This document shows, piece by piece, positions 9,646 through 18,325 of a stretch of DNA of 64,000 nucleotides. The notes beneath the pieces are model-generated. The model had not been told where the DNA came from. It saw nothing but the letters and a program-made list of their open reading frames with translations, and did not search any database. Each line of letters begins with the position of its first letter. The stretch's first letter is position 1. The stretch covers positions 62,001 through 126,000 of the forward strand of contig NZ_JAFKCT010000009.1 of NCBI RefSeq assembly GCF_017254915.1, in the 5' to 3' direction. Position numbers and translations under genes: made by a program. Origin of the DNA: Algoriphagus oliviformis (GTDB taxonomy: Bacteria; Bacteroidota; Bacteroidia; Cytophagales; Cyclobacteriaceae).

Positions 9646-10430
9646 GGAAGAGTCGCTTGGTGGTCTATACCGCTCTTTTCGGTGACTATGATCAATTGAT
9701 AGATCCGATTGGAAAGTTTGATCAAGTCGATTTCGTCTGCTTTACCGACCAAAACGATTTGAAGTCGGATATTTGGCAGATCCGACAGGTCAGCAATGCC
9801 GCGCTAAGTTCATTGGAGCTCAACAGGATGTACAAGTTTTTCCCCCATCGGTTTTTGGGAGAATATGAAATGAGCTTCTATGTGGATTCCAACATCCGCA
9901 TAAAAAACGCGGCCAATAGCCTGTTTCGCCAATTGATCGATAGCGACTATACGTTTGCTCTTCCCGATCATTTTGGCCGACGATGCGTCTACGATGAAGC
10001 CAATGTGATCATTCTGTCCAAAAAGGGCAACGAGGAGGTCGTGAACTCCCAAATGAAAGGCTACGAAGCGGAAGGCTTTCCTGTAGGGTTTGGGTTGACA
10101 GAAAACAACCTTCTTTTCAGAAGACACACTGACCCAAAGCTGATCAAGACGATGGAGCTCTGGTGGGAGGAGTTTCAGCATAAAAGCAAAAGAGATCAGC
10201 TCTCGCTGATGTATGTGTTGTGGAAATCGGGTCTGGACTTTACGACAGGCGTATTTTCATCCCGACGCAGTCCCTACTTTTCGATGGAGCCGCATAAGGG
10301 TGCTGTCACCGGATTTACCAAGCTGATCGGCTACGTCAGATTCAAAAGATTCTATGACTCTAACCAGCCGCTACCTCTGGTTTTTGACTATTTGGACAGG
10401 ATTTATGGGAAGATCGTCCGGATGCTTTAG
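9633..10430 (+). CDS. DUF616-type putative glycosyltransferase
   Basis: Protein of 265 residues resembling the DUF616 / TOD1-MUCI70-like family, putative GT-A glycosyltransferases. Seen: an N-terminus with VVYTALFGDYD, a segment FVCFTD, and a DSN motif in FYVDSNIRIKN at the position where a metal-binding DxD would be expected. There is no transmembrane segment, so it is probably cytoplasmic. The start overlaps the amidotransferase gene by 13 bp, indicating translational coupling. The role in repeat-unit assembly is inferred from context; donor and acceptor are unknown. Confidence 0.7.
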   Translation: MDEVRKSRLVVYTALFGDYDQLIDPIGKFDQVDFVCFTDQNDLKSDIWQIRQVSNAALSSLELNRMYKFFPHRFLGEYEMSFYVDSNIRIKNAANSLFRQLIDSDYTFALPDHFGRRCVYDEANVIILSKKGNEEVVNSQMKGYEAEGFPVGFGLTENNLLFRRHTDPKLIKTMELWWEEFQHKSKRDQLSLMYVLWKSGLDFTTGVFSSRRSPYFSMEPHKGAVTGFTKLIGYVRFKRFYDSNQPLPLVFDYLDRIYGKIVRML

Positions 10431-10451
10431 TGTATATGCTTTCGAACTGTT

Positions 10452-11213
10452 TTGGAGACTAGGTTGACGACGGTCGTTTTTGCGATGTATGAGCGGAATG
10501 CCACACTGAGGGAGGATGTGATCGCCTTCTTGAACAGGATTTCCCAAGCGTCGGATTTCGAGGTGTTTCTGGTCTATAATGGCGAGCTGTCTAATCTGGA
10601 CAGGCTCCCCAGCAGTGTTCGAAGCATTCCAAATCCTACCCAAGGATATGATTTGAATTGCTACATCAGGGGATTTTTGGAGGCTAGACTGACTGGGAGG
10701 GCGAGATTTGTATTTCTGAACAATTCGGTTTTCATCTCAAATCCCGAGGTGTTCATGCGCACCATTCTCTCCATGAGCCGAAAGCTGGAAGACAACCCAT
10801 TTGTCGCCTTTAGCCTGAGCCATGAGATCAGAAAGCATTTCCAGTCCTTTTTGTTTGGGATTGATTTCACAGGCCATGAGCAGGTGATGGAGACGGTCAC
10901 CGATACCTGTGTTCGCTACGACCGGGCCTTTACCAGGGAGGAAGTGATTGGGCTTTTTGAGTTGAAAAGCTATGACTATGTGGTCAAGGATTTCAAGTTG
11001 GGCTTTTCTGTGATGTTCCAACCCCACCTTTTGACCAAGCTAAAAGGGTACCTCGCCTTTTTGCTTCGGCTGGGATTCTTGGACAATATGCGGGGTCTGA
11101 TCCATTTGGATAGAGTCAACTTCAGCCTGTTTCTCAAAAATGATATTGAAAAACAATTTGGCTTTAGAAAGATCAAGTCCACGACTGTATTAAACAAGCT
11201 GAATGAAAGTTAA
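10452..11213 (+). CDS. Putative GT-A-like glycosyltransferase, weakly recognised
   Basis: I do not recognise a precise family. The 253-residue protein begins with TTVVFAMYERN and contains a Rossmann-like first half and the motif FLNNSVFIS near residue 90, which could replace a DxD motif, so a divergent GT-A fold is plausible. The start is either TTG at 10452 or TTG at 10464; the second gives a more usual N-terminus (MTTVVFAMYE). It ends 11 bp inside the polymerase gene. Position between two transferase-like genes and a Wzy-like gene supports a role in repeat-unit synthesis or modification. Confidence 0.6.
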   Translation: METRLTTVVFAMYERNATLREDVIAFLNRISQASDFEVFLVYNGELSNLDRLPSSVRSIPNPTQGYDLNCYIRGFLEARLTGRARFVFLNNSVFISNPEVFMRTILSMSRKLEDNPFVAFSLSHEIRKHFQSFLFGIDFTGHEQVMETVTDTCVRYDRAFTREEVIGLFELKSYDYVVKDFKLGFSVMFQPHLLTKLKGYLAFLLRLGFLDNMRGLIHLDRVNFSLFLKNDIEKQFGFRKIKSTTVLNKLNES

Positions 11214-12243
11214 GGACATCCATCTGACCAATTGGATTTTCTCTGTTTGGCCGTTGTTCTTGTTTGTCAGCCAGAAGGCCCTTCTTCCTTTGCAGTTTCT
11301 TTCTTTTTTGATTTTGAAGAAGGAAAAGCTGTTGGTTTACTTTCTGGTTTTTTTTTCCGCATTTGCCTGTTTTTTGACACTTTTTTGGCTGAACAACTCG
11401 ATGAAAAACGACTTCGGCTTTAGTCATTTTTTGGGGTTTGTATTGTTTGTTGTTTCGGTTGTTCTGATTGGGCACTCCTGTAGAATAAGTTTTGACTTGG
11501 ATCTGAAATGGATCACGATATTCAATTTCGTATCCATCGTATTGGCAATTGTATTCTTTGTACTCAACCTTGATTTCAGCTTTTTTAGGGGATTGAATTT
11601 TATCCGGGGTTCAGATGGAGCGATCCACCGGGTATTCATCGAGACCACTCCATTGCTTATTCTCAATGACTACAGCTTGTTCAAAAACAAGCTGCTCAAC
11701 ATCTTTTTGTTTTTGTTGACCTTCGTTTATGTTTTTGTGCTGTGCAAGAGTTTTTTCATCATCATTTTCTTTGTATGGAGGCTGTGGGTTGACCATAGTG
11801 ATCTGATAAAGAAAAAGTTCTGGTATTTCTTTCCGCTGATGTTGGCGGGAGTGGTCTTCATGGGCGTCGAGCTGGTATCCTACGTGGTGAGAGCGGATCT
11901 TGCGTTGAGCATCGTGTTTAAATACAATCAACTGCTGGGTATCTTGGAGCTGATTAGCGGCGATTTTTTATTTTTTGGGAGAGGATTTGGTTTTGTTATT
12001 GAAGAATATGTCACGGATTTCAGCCAACCCTACCAGATAGAGATGCAGCTTCCGATGTTGTTTCTCCAGTTTGGATTGATTGGATTTCTCCTGTTTGCGA
12101 CGTTTATCTTCTCGATTTTTTTTATCAGCGGAATACATAAGCCGCTGCAAAGCACCCTGATGTATTTTTCTGTGGGTTTTGTGAATCCCTGGTTGTTTTT
12201 GCCTATCTGGTTTTTGACCTGTTGTTACTTCTTTAGAAAATAG
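11203..12243 (+). CDS. Wzy-like O-antigen/capsule polymerase, putative
   Basis: Very hydrophobic integral membrane protein of 346 residues with roughly 8-10 predicted membrane segments and few conserved motifs, as expected for Wzy polymerases, which join repeat units in the periplasm. Its neighbours, a Wzx flippase and a Wzz-like protein in the same operon, leave Wzy as the missing member, and this is the only candidate in 3657-15930. It overlaps the upstream gene by 11 bp and ends 1 bp before the next start. Assignment rests on topology and context, not on sequence motifs. Confidence 0.7.
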   Translation: MKVKDIHLTNWIFSVWPLFLFVSQKALLPLQFLSFLILKKEKLLVYFLVFFSAFACFLTLFWLNNSMKNDFGFSHFLGFVLFVVSVVLIGHSCRISFDLDLKWITIFNFVSIVLAIVFFVLNLDFSFFRGLNFIRGSDGAIHRVFIETTPLLILNDYSLFKNKLLNIFLFLLTFVYVFVLCKSFFIIIFFVWRLWVDHSDLIKKKFWYFFPLMLAGVVFMGVELVSYVVRADLALSIVFKYNQLLGILELISGDFLFFGRGFGFVIEEYVTDFSQPYQIEMQLPMLFLQFGLIGFLLFATFIFSIFFISGIHKPLQSTLMYFSVGFVNPWLFLPIWFLTCCYFFRK

Positions 12244-12244
12244 A

Positions 12245-13126
12245 ATGTTGAAAATTGCCTTGATTTGTTCCCACAACGGGGAGGACTTTATAGCGCAGCA
12301 AGTCGAGAGTATAGCCAAACAGTCTTTGCCCGTGGATTTTATCATCGTGCATGACTATTCGTCTACCGACTCCACTCGGGAGAAGATCAAAGGCCTGAGC
12401 GAGAAGTACCTCAATTTGTCTTATGTTTTTTTCGACTTTGCCAAGTCGGCTTGCCATTCTTTTCTGAATTCGATTGCTGTAGTAAGAGAGGCGCAAGCCG
12501 GCTCGGAGTACGTTCTCTATCTCTGTGATCAGGATGACGTCTGGGCCTACAACAAAAATGAGCGGGTATTTGCGGAGATTCGGAAAGGTGCGGAGTTCGT
12601 ATTCCATGACGTGATCATTTCCGACTCGGATCTAAATCCCATCAAAACATCTTTCTACCACAAGTTTTGGGATGTTCGTCGGGACTTTGTATTGCCCAGC
12701 TTGTTTTTGTCCAACTGCGTGATTGGGCACACGATTGCTCTATCCAGTGTTTTTTTGAGCCAATTGGATCTGGACTTCGACGAACGGATCCCGATGCATG
12801 ACTGGTATATTTCCTTGTCGGTGCTCAATCGGTCAGTTTCCTATAGCTTCATTCCAGAACAGCTGAGCTCCTATAGACAACATTCCAGTAATGTACTGGG
12901 CGCTTCGCAGGCAAATCCCTTGGCGAAAATCAAAAAGTCCTATAGACATGGTAAGGCGCTATTGCTTTACCAAGAGTTTCTTTTGTCCAAGGGCTTTCCG
13001 ACCACCACAAATCTGCTGCGGCTTTTTCGCAATTCACTCAGCCTAAGGCCTTTCAGCAAATTGGGGTTTATAGTTCTTACTCTGACTTTTTCGTCGTTTT
13101 TCAAGGCGACAAGACAGATCAAGTAG
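12245..13126 (+). CDS. Glycosyltransferase family 2
   Basis: GT-A glycosyltransferase of 293 residues. The N-terminus reads LKIALICSHNGEDFI, followed by the nucleotide-binding VHDYSSTD near 36-43 and the metal-binding DQDDVW at 95-100, a pattern typical of rhamnosyl/galactosyl transferases in O-antigen clusters. The last 35 residues are basic and hydrophobic, possibly a membrane anchor. It lies 1 bp after the Wzy-like gene. Donor sugar unknown. Confidence 0.85.
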   Translation: MLKIALICSHNGEDFIAQQVESIAKQSLPVDFIIVHDYSSTDSTREKIKGLSEKYLNLSYVFFDFAKSACHSFLNSIAVVREAQAGSEYVLYLCDQDDVWAYNKNERVFAEIRKGAEFVFHDVIISDSDLNPIKTSFYHKFWDVRRDFVLPSLFLSNCVIGHTIALSSVFLSQLDLDFDERIPMHDWYISLSVLNRSVSYSFIPEQLSSYRQHSSNVLGASQANPLAKIKKSYRHGKALLLYQEFLLSKGFPTTTNLLRLFRNSLSLRPFSKLGFIVLTLTFSSFFKATRQIK

Positions 13127-13153
13127 TCGCTCTTTCCAGAGCACGATATTAAA

Positions 13154-14245
13154 ATGGCAAAACAAAAGTTAGCAATACTCGGTACAGTGGGCGTTCCGGC
13201 TACCTATGGGGGATTTGAGACCTTGGTGGACAATCTACTGGATCATCTTCCAGAGTTCTATGAAGTGACGGTATTTTGCGAGAGCAAATCCTATCCGGAC
13301 AAGCGCAAACGCTACAAAGGGGCGGACCTGCTGTACCTAGACCGAGCGGCAAACGGCGCCAGCAGCATTATCTACGATGCCGAGTCACTGCTGAAGACCT
13401 ACAAGAGCCAAGACTACATTCTGTTGTTGGGAGTCTCCGGGGCCTTGATGATCCCTTTGCTCAGGCCCTTTACAAAGGCGAAAATCATCACCCATATCGA
13501 TGGGCTGGAGTGGCGAAGGGAAAAGTGGGGTTTTCTGGCAAAAAAGTTTCTGAAGTTTTCCGAAGCCCTTGCCGTGAAGTTTTCCAGCGGGGTGATAGCG
13601 GACAACAAGCACATCCAAGATTACGTGCGCAGCAGGTATGGAAAAGATTCGTTTCTGATCGCCTATGGAGCCAACCACGTGGCCGCTGTTTCTCCCGAAC
13701 CCTTTCTCAAGAAATACCCGTTTCTAGGTACTCCGTATATGTTTACCGTCTGTCGTATCGAGCCTGAAAACAACGTGGAAATGCAGCTGAGGGCTTTCAG
13801 AGAGTCATCGGTGGGGATGCCGTACGTGGTGGTGGGCAACTGGAATGCCAGCGACTATGGGATGAGCCTGTATCGGGAGTACTCCAAAGTGGACAATATC
13901 ATCCTATACAATCCGATCTACGAGATGGAGGAGCTCAACGCACTCCGTTCCAACTGCTATTTTTACCTCCATGGCCACAGTGCAGGCGGCACCAACCCCT
14001 CCCTCGTGGAAGCCATGTACTTGGGCTTGCCGGTGATTGCCTATGGGGTCAACTATAACCGGGAGACCACCTTTGGAAAGGCCCGCTATTTTGCGGACAT
14101 CGAGGAGCTGAAAGGCCTGCTTTCAGAAATCCACTCCATCGATCGGGAAGAGATGAAGGAGACGCTGGCTGTACTTGCCAAGACACATTACTCTTGGGAA
14201 GCCATCAACAGAAAATACATGGAGATGCTGGAGGCCCTCAGATGA
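13154..14245 (+). CDS. GT4 glycosyltransferase with DUF1972 N-terminal domain
   Basis: GT-B fold retaining-type transferase of 363 residues. The N-terminal half begins LAILGTVGVPATYGGFETLV, the signature of the DUF1972 domain found in rhamnosyltransferases such as WchF/Cps2T. The C-terminal half has the GT4 nucleotide-binding region with the H-x-x-x-G-G-T-N-P-S-L-V-E-A block, whose glutamate binds the donor. Cytoplasmic, acting on the lipid-linked intermediate. The stop codon overlaps the Wzi-like start as ATGA. A rhamnose donor is a family-based guess; no dTDP-rhamnose genes are in the window. Confidence 0.87.
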   Translation: MAKQKLAILGTVGVPATYGGFETLVDNLLDHLPEFYEVTVFCESKSYPDKRKRYKGADLLYLDRAANGASSIIYDAESLLKTYKSQDYILLLGVSGALMIPLLRPFTKAKIITHIDGLEWRREKWGFLAKKFLKFSEALAVKFSSGVIADNKHIQDYVRSRYGKDSFLIAYGANHVAAVSPEPFLKKYPFLGTPYMFTVCRIEPENNVEMQLRAFRESSVGMPYVVVGNWNASDYGMSLYREYSKVDNIILYNPIYEMEELNALRSNCYFYLHGHSAGGTNPSLVEAMYLGLPVIAYGVNYNRETTFGKARYFADIEELKGLLSEIHSIDREEMKETLAVLAKTHYSWEAINRKYMEMLEALR

Positions 14246-15930
14246 ATTGGATGGCTAGCAGGTTTTTCGGTCTGCTGTTCCTCTCCGCTTGCCTCTGCTG
14301 GGGCGCGCTGGCCCAGACGATTCCGGCTGGGTTTCCTGTTTTGGAGGAAGCTGCCAGACGGAGAAATCTGCTCGACGTAGATTACAAAAACTCCTCCTTT
14401 GCCCTGAGACCGGTGCGGATGTCGGCATTTCCGGCGCTTGACATGGCTGGAGGCGTAGACTCCGTATCTGGGAAGAGAAAGCATGCGGAGTTTAGGTTTT
14501 TGCCGCTGTTGAACACCACGGTGTACAATTCCAATCGACCCTATGGCTGGGGCAATTCGGCTATGCTCAACGGTGCCGGCTGGCAAAATCTGTTTTCGCC
14601 GGGGATTTTTGCGCGTTTGTTTTTCCTGGAAATCCAGCTGCGCCCGGAGTGGGTCAGAAGTGAAAATAAGAGCTTTAGGGGGTTTATGGGTGGTTTTTCG
14701 GACAGGATCAATTTCGCCAGATTTCGATATTGGAATTTCGGAGACAATCCCGAGTATTTTGGGGACGGCTATTCCAACTTCCTGACTCCTGGGCAATCCT
14801 ACGTCTCCCTGCATCTGGCCAAGATAGAGGCGGGAGTGGGGACACAAAACATCTGGTGGGGGCCTGGCCAATTTACTTCCCTGATTTTTTCGAACAATGC
14901 CCGGGGTATGCCGCACGCCTTTTTGAGGACTTCGGCACCGGTCAACATTGGGATAGGACACCTGGAGGGCGAGATAATCGCCGGTCGGGCAGAGGACTCC
15001 GGATTGGATCCTACCCAAAACGAGGCGCTCAACCGGCGGTATTTTCGCGCGCCCTCCGGCGACTGGAGGTATGTGACCGGGTTTTCGTTTACCTATCAGC
15101 CGGCCTTCATGAAAAATCTGTTTGTCGGTGTCAACCGGACGTTTCAGCAATATGAAAGGAATGTAGAGAACAGCTTTAAGGGTCGCCTACCGATCTTTGA
15201 GGCATTTCAAAAGAAGAAGTTTTTTGAAAACGGACACTCAGTCGGCTACGACGGAGAGCAACAAGACCAGCAGGTTTCGGTATTCTTTAGGCTAAAAGCC
15301 CCCAAGGCCAAAGCCGAGCTATACGCCGAATACGGGAAGCACGATCACAGCTATAATTGGAGGGAATTTATTCTCAATCCAGAGCATGCTAGGGCGTACA
15401 TGTTTGGGTTTACAAAACTCGTGGCGCTCCCTGGCAAAGACCAATACCTACAGTTTAGGGGAGAGGTCATCCAGCAATCCGAGTCGATCAATAGATACGT
15501 AAGGTATACTGAGCTGGGAATATTGAATACCAGCTGGCACACCCACTATCAGGTACGGGGCTTCACCAACTATGGCGAGGCAATGGGAACCGGAATAGGG
15601 GTGGGATCAGACGCTCAGATTTTGGAGGTGGCCAAGGTGACCAGCCACCAGAAGATCGGGGTGCTGCTCCAGCGGATAGTCAATCACAAGGATTTCTATT
15701 ACTTGGCTGCGACCGAGAGACCGGACACAAAGCCATGGATCGACTACAGTATGGGATTGCTTTGGGATCGCCAATGGGGCGGTTTTGTCCTGAGCGCTGT
15801 CGTCCAATCGATTTACGGCACCAACTACCAATGGAGGGGAGGAGCCACCAGCAGTGTTGATTTCCCATCAGGAAACAACATATTCTCATTTTCCAGCCAG
15901 ATTAACTTGGTTTACACTTTTAATCAATGA
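14242..15930 (+). CDS. Capsule assembly Wzi family outer-membrane protein
   Basis: Predicted outer-membrane beta-barrel of 562 residues related to Wzi, which anchors capsular polysaccharide to the cell surface. The chosen start ATG at 14242 overlaps the upstream TGA and gives a clean signal peptide of about 25 residues ending in GALAQ; the in-frame ATG at 14194 would bury it. The body alternates short hydrophobic and polar stretches rich in Tyr, Trp and Phe, and ends in an aromatic-containing strand, as usual for barrel proteins. It is the last gene before a terminator. Its presence suggests the polymer of this operon is retained at the cell surface. Confidence 0.82.
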   Translation: MNWMASRFFGLLFLSACLCWGALAQTIPAGFPVLEEAARRRNLLDVDYKNSSFALRPVRMSAFPALDMAGGVDSVSGKRKHAEFRFLPLLNTTVYNSNRPYGWGNSAMLNGAGWQNLFSPGIFARLFFLEIQLRPEWVRSENKSFRGFMGGFSDRINFARFRYWNFGDNPEYFGDGYSNFLTPGQSYVSLHLAKIEAGVGTQNIWWGPGQFTSLIFSNNARGMPHAFLRTSAPVNIGIGHLEGEIIAGRAEDSGLDPTQNEALNRRYFRAPSGDWRYVTGFSFTYQPAFMKNLFVGVNRTFQQYERNVENSFKGRLPIFEAFQKKKFFENGHSVGYDGEQQDQQVSVFFRLKAPKAKAELYAEYGKHDHSYNWREFILNPEHARAYMFGFTKLVALPGKDQYLQFRGEVIQQSESINRYVRYTELGILNTSWHTHYQVRGFTNYGEAMGTGIGVGSDAQILEVAKVTSHQKIGVLLQRIVNHKDFYYLAATERPDTKPWIDYSMGLLWDRQWGGFVLSAVVQSIYGTNYQWRGGATSSVDFPSGNNIFSFSSQINLVYTFNQ

Positions 15931-15974
15931 TCGTCTGCTGGAAGGGTTTTTTAGTCTAATTCTGTTAGTTTTGC

Positions 15975-16024
15975 GCACCGAAACAAGTGAGTAATTTTGG
16001 TACTCATTTGTGCGGTGCCTTTTT
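15975..16024 (+). terminator. Hairpin terminator after the Wzi-like gene
   Basis: An imperfect inverted repeat with arms 15975-15993 and 16001-16018 and a 7-nt loop (outer GCACCG/CGGTGC and inner TGAGTA/TACTCA perfectly paired) is followed by a T-rich run. It separates the 3657-15930 operon from the long gene train starting at 16146. The remaining 120 bp up to 16145 should hold a promoter, but I could not place one with confidence. Confidence 0.75.
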
Positions 16025-16145
16025 CTTTACCTACTGTCATCCAGGGGGAAACGTAAAAGCAGTCCTTTTTAAACAACAAGCAAGCCAAGGCTAAGTCTTT
16101 GTGACTGAGGAGGCGAAGCTGTGTCAAAACCATTCAGATCAATTT

Positions 16146-17450
16146 ATGACTAAACCACAAACCAGTCCCAAGATTGCGATCATCGGCCTCGGATATGTAG
16201 GGCTTCCCCTGGCCGTGGAGTTTGCCAAGAAGTTTCCCGTAGTCGGTTTCGATATCGACCAAAGGCGCATTGCCGACCTTCTGCTGGGCAGAGACCACAC
16301 CCTGGAAGTGGAGGATGAGCTGCTCCAGTCTGTGGTGTCACCCACTCCTCCGACTGTGGGGGAAGCGGGGCTGTATCCGTCCTTTGATTCCGATTCTCTT
16401 GCCGACTGCCAGGTGTATATCGTCACCGTGCCGACTCCCACCGACAGGCACAACCGTCCCGTATTGACGCCGATGCTGAAAGCGTCCGAAAACATAGGGA
16501 GGTACCTGAAGAAGGGCGATGTGGTCATCTACGAATCGACCGTGTACCCGGGGGTTACCGAAGATGAATGCGTGCCTGTTCTGGAGCGGGTGTCCGGACT
16601 GAAGTTCAACGAGGACTTTTTTGCCGGCTACTCCCCAGAGCGGATCAACCCCGGGGACAAGGAACATACCGTCGCCAAAATCCTCAAGGTCACCTCCGGA
16701 AGTACGCCAGAAGTGGCAGAATACGTAGACCAGCTCTATCGTCAGGTGATCACTGCCGGCACCCACAAGGCCTCCTCGATCAAGGTCGCCGAAGCTGCCA
16801 AAGTCATCGAAAACTCCCAGCGTGACATCAACATCGCCTTTGTCAATGAGCTCTCCAAGATATTCAACCTCCTGGGGATAGACACCCACGAGGTGCTGGA
16901 AGCAGCTGGGACAAAGTGGAATTTCCTGAAGTTCAAACCCGGCTTGGTAGGCGGGCACTGCATCGGCGTAGACCCCTTTTACCTTGCGCAAAAGGCACAG
17001 GAAGTGGGCTATCATCCCGAAATAATCCTTGCCGGACGCCGCCTCAACGACAGCATGGGCAAGCATGTGGCCACCGAGGTGATCAAGCTCATGATGCGAA
17101 AAGACCTGAAGGTGATCGACTCAAAAGTCCTCATCCTGGGCTTTACCTTCAAGGAAGACTGTCCGGATGTGAGAAATACCCGCGTGATCGACATCTACAG
17201 CGAGCTGAGATCCTTTGACATGGACGTCGACGTCTATGACCCCTGGGCCAATCCAGCCGAAGTACAGCACGAATATGGGATCAAGATCATTTCCGGAGAA
17301 AAAGCCCCTGCTTTGTCAGACTACTCGGCCGTCATCTTGGCGGTTTCGCACAAGCAGTTTGGAAAGCTGACGATTGCCAAGTCGCCCAGCCAAGTCGTCT
17401 ACGACGTGAAGGGCTTCCTCGACAAAAAGCTCGTTGACGCGAGATTGTAG
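16146..17450 (+). CDS. tviB: UDP-N-acetylhexosamine 6-dehydrogenase (TviB/WbpO-type)
   Basis: NAD-dependent nucleotide-sugar dehydrogenase of 434 residues forming a UDP-N-acetylhexosaminuronic acid. The start ATG at 16146 is preferred over the longer frame at 16101 because the Rossmann motif IIGLGYVGLP follows it at the usual distance. The catalytic cysteine is in GGHCIGVDP at Cys272, preceded by AAGTKWNFLKF, typical of TviB/WbpO/WbpA-like enzymes rather than Ugd. It opens the 33-kb train that ends at 49072. With ugd it gives the locus two routes to uronic acids. Substrate (GlcNAc, GalNAc or ManNAc form) is not decided by sequence; WecB at 29374 could supply ManNAc. Confidence 0.9.
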   Translation: MTKPQTSPKIAIIGLGYVGLPLAVEFAKKFPVVGFDIDQRRIADLLLGRDHTLEVEDELLQSVVSPTPPTVGEAGLYPSFDSDSLADCQVYIVTVPTPTDRHNRPVLTPMLKASENIGRYLKKGDVVIYESTVYPGVTEDECVPVLERVSGLKFNEDFFAGYSPERINPGDKEHTVAKILKVTSGSTPEVAEYVDQLYRQVITAGTHKASSIKVAEAAKVIENSQRDINIAFVNELSKIFNLLGIDTHEVLEAAGTKWNFLKFKPGLVGGHCIGVDPFYLAQKAQEVGYHPEIILAGRRLNDSMGKHVATEVIKLMMRKDLKVIDSKVLILGFTFKEDCPDVRNTRVIDIYSELRSFDMDVDVYDPWANPAEVQHEYGIKIISGEKAPALSDYSAVILAVSHKQFGKLTIAKSPSQVVYDVKGFLDKKLVDARL

Positions 17451-17511
17451 GCGAGGAGTTGAAAAATTATCCCAAATTGGCGCACGTTCCATGCAAAAGA
17501 CAAACACAAAC

Positions 17512-18324
17512 ATGATGAAGAAAATAGGATTTGTTTTCCTGTTAGCTCTGACCTCTTGTATTTCAAACAAGAAGTTGATCTATCTGCAAGACCAGGGAGC
17601 CCAGACCCAACCTGGCTATCAGGCGTCCGAGAGAGTCCCCTACCGCTACGAAGAATACGTCCTGCAAAAGTTTGACATTGTCGATATTGAGATCAAGACC
17701 TCGATTCCCGAACTCAACGCGCTGTTTGAAGTGTCCAAGGCCAGCTCTGGCAGCATGAGCATGGTGGGGGGAAGCGAAGGTGGGGGAGATGTCTTCTTCA
17801 TGAACGGCTATACCATCGATGAGGAGGGCAATGTGGAGCTGCCTCTGATGGGCAAGGTGGAACTTCATGGAATGACCGCCGAGGCCGGCAAGGAAAAAAT
17901 CGAGAGGGAGCTTGTCAAGTTTGTCAACGAAGGCAATTTTTTCGTCCGGGTAAGACTGGGAGGCATTCGCTTCAGCGCCCTTGGCGAATTCAACAACCCT
18001 GGCAAACTGACCATTCTCCAGAGTAGGGCGACCATTTTCGAGGCGATTGCGGCTGCAAATGACCTGAGCATCATGGCCAAGCGAGACGAAATCGTCTTGG
18101 TGAGACAGTATCCTGACGGATCGCAGATACACCGGATCAATCTGAACGACAAAAACCTCTTGGCATCGGACTACTACTTCATCAAGCCAAACGATATCCT
18201 GTACGCCGAACCGTACAAAATCCGGGAATTTGGCAACACTACCAACTTCATCCAGACCTTCACCCTGCTGACCACCTTGGTGACTGCCGTGGCTCTGGTG
18301 CTCACATTAGTCAACAACAATTAA
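17512..18324 (+). CDS. Wza-like polysaccharide export lipoprotein
   Basis: Outer-membrane polysaccharide export protein with an export domain and one SLBB domain. A short lipoprotein signal peptide ends in a lipobox LTSC, so the mature protein starts at a lipidated cysteine. Start choice is uncertain: ATGs at 17491, 17512 and 17515 are in frame; 17512 gives a standard signal peptide. The motif YVLQKFDIVDIEI near residue 45 marks the export domain, and a hydrophobic C-terminal segment (about residues 245-265) may be a membrane helix. It ends 1 bp before the tyrosine kinase gene, the usual Wza-Wzc arrangement. Confidence 0.88.
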   Translation: MMKKIGFVFLLALTSCISNKKLIYLQDQGAQTQPGYQASERVPYRYEEYVLQKFDIVDIEIKTSIPELNALFEVSKASSGSMSMVGGSEGGGDVFFMNGYTIDEEGNVELPLMGKVELHGMTAEAGKEKIERELVKFVNEGNFFVRVRLGGIRFSALGEFNNPGKLTILQSRATIFEAIAAANDLSIMAKRDEIVLVRQYPDGSQIHRINLNDKNLLASDYYFIKPNDILYAEPYKIREFGNTTNFIQTFTLLTTLVTAVALVLTLVNNN

Positions 18325-18325
18325 C

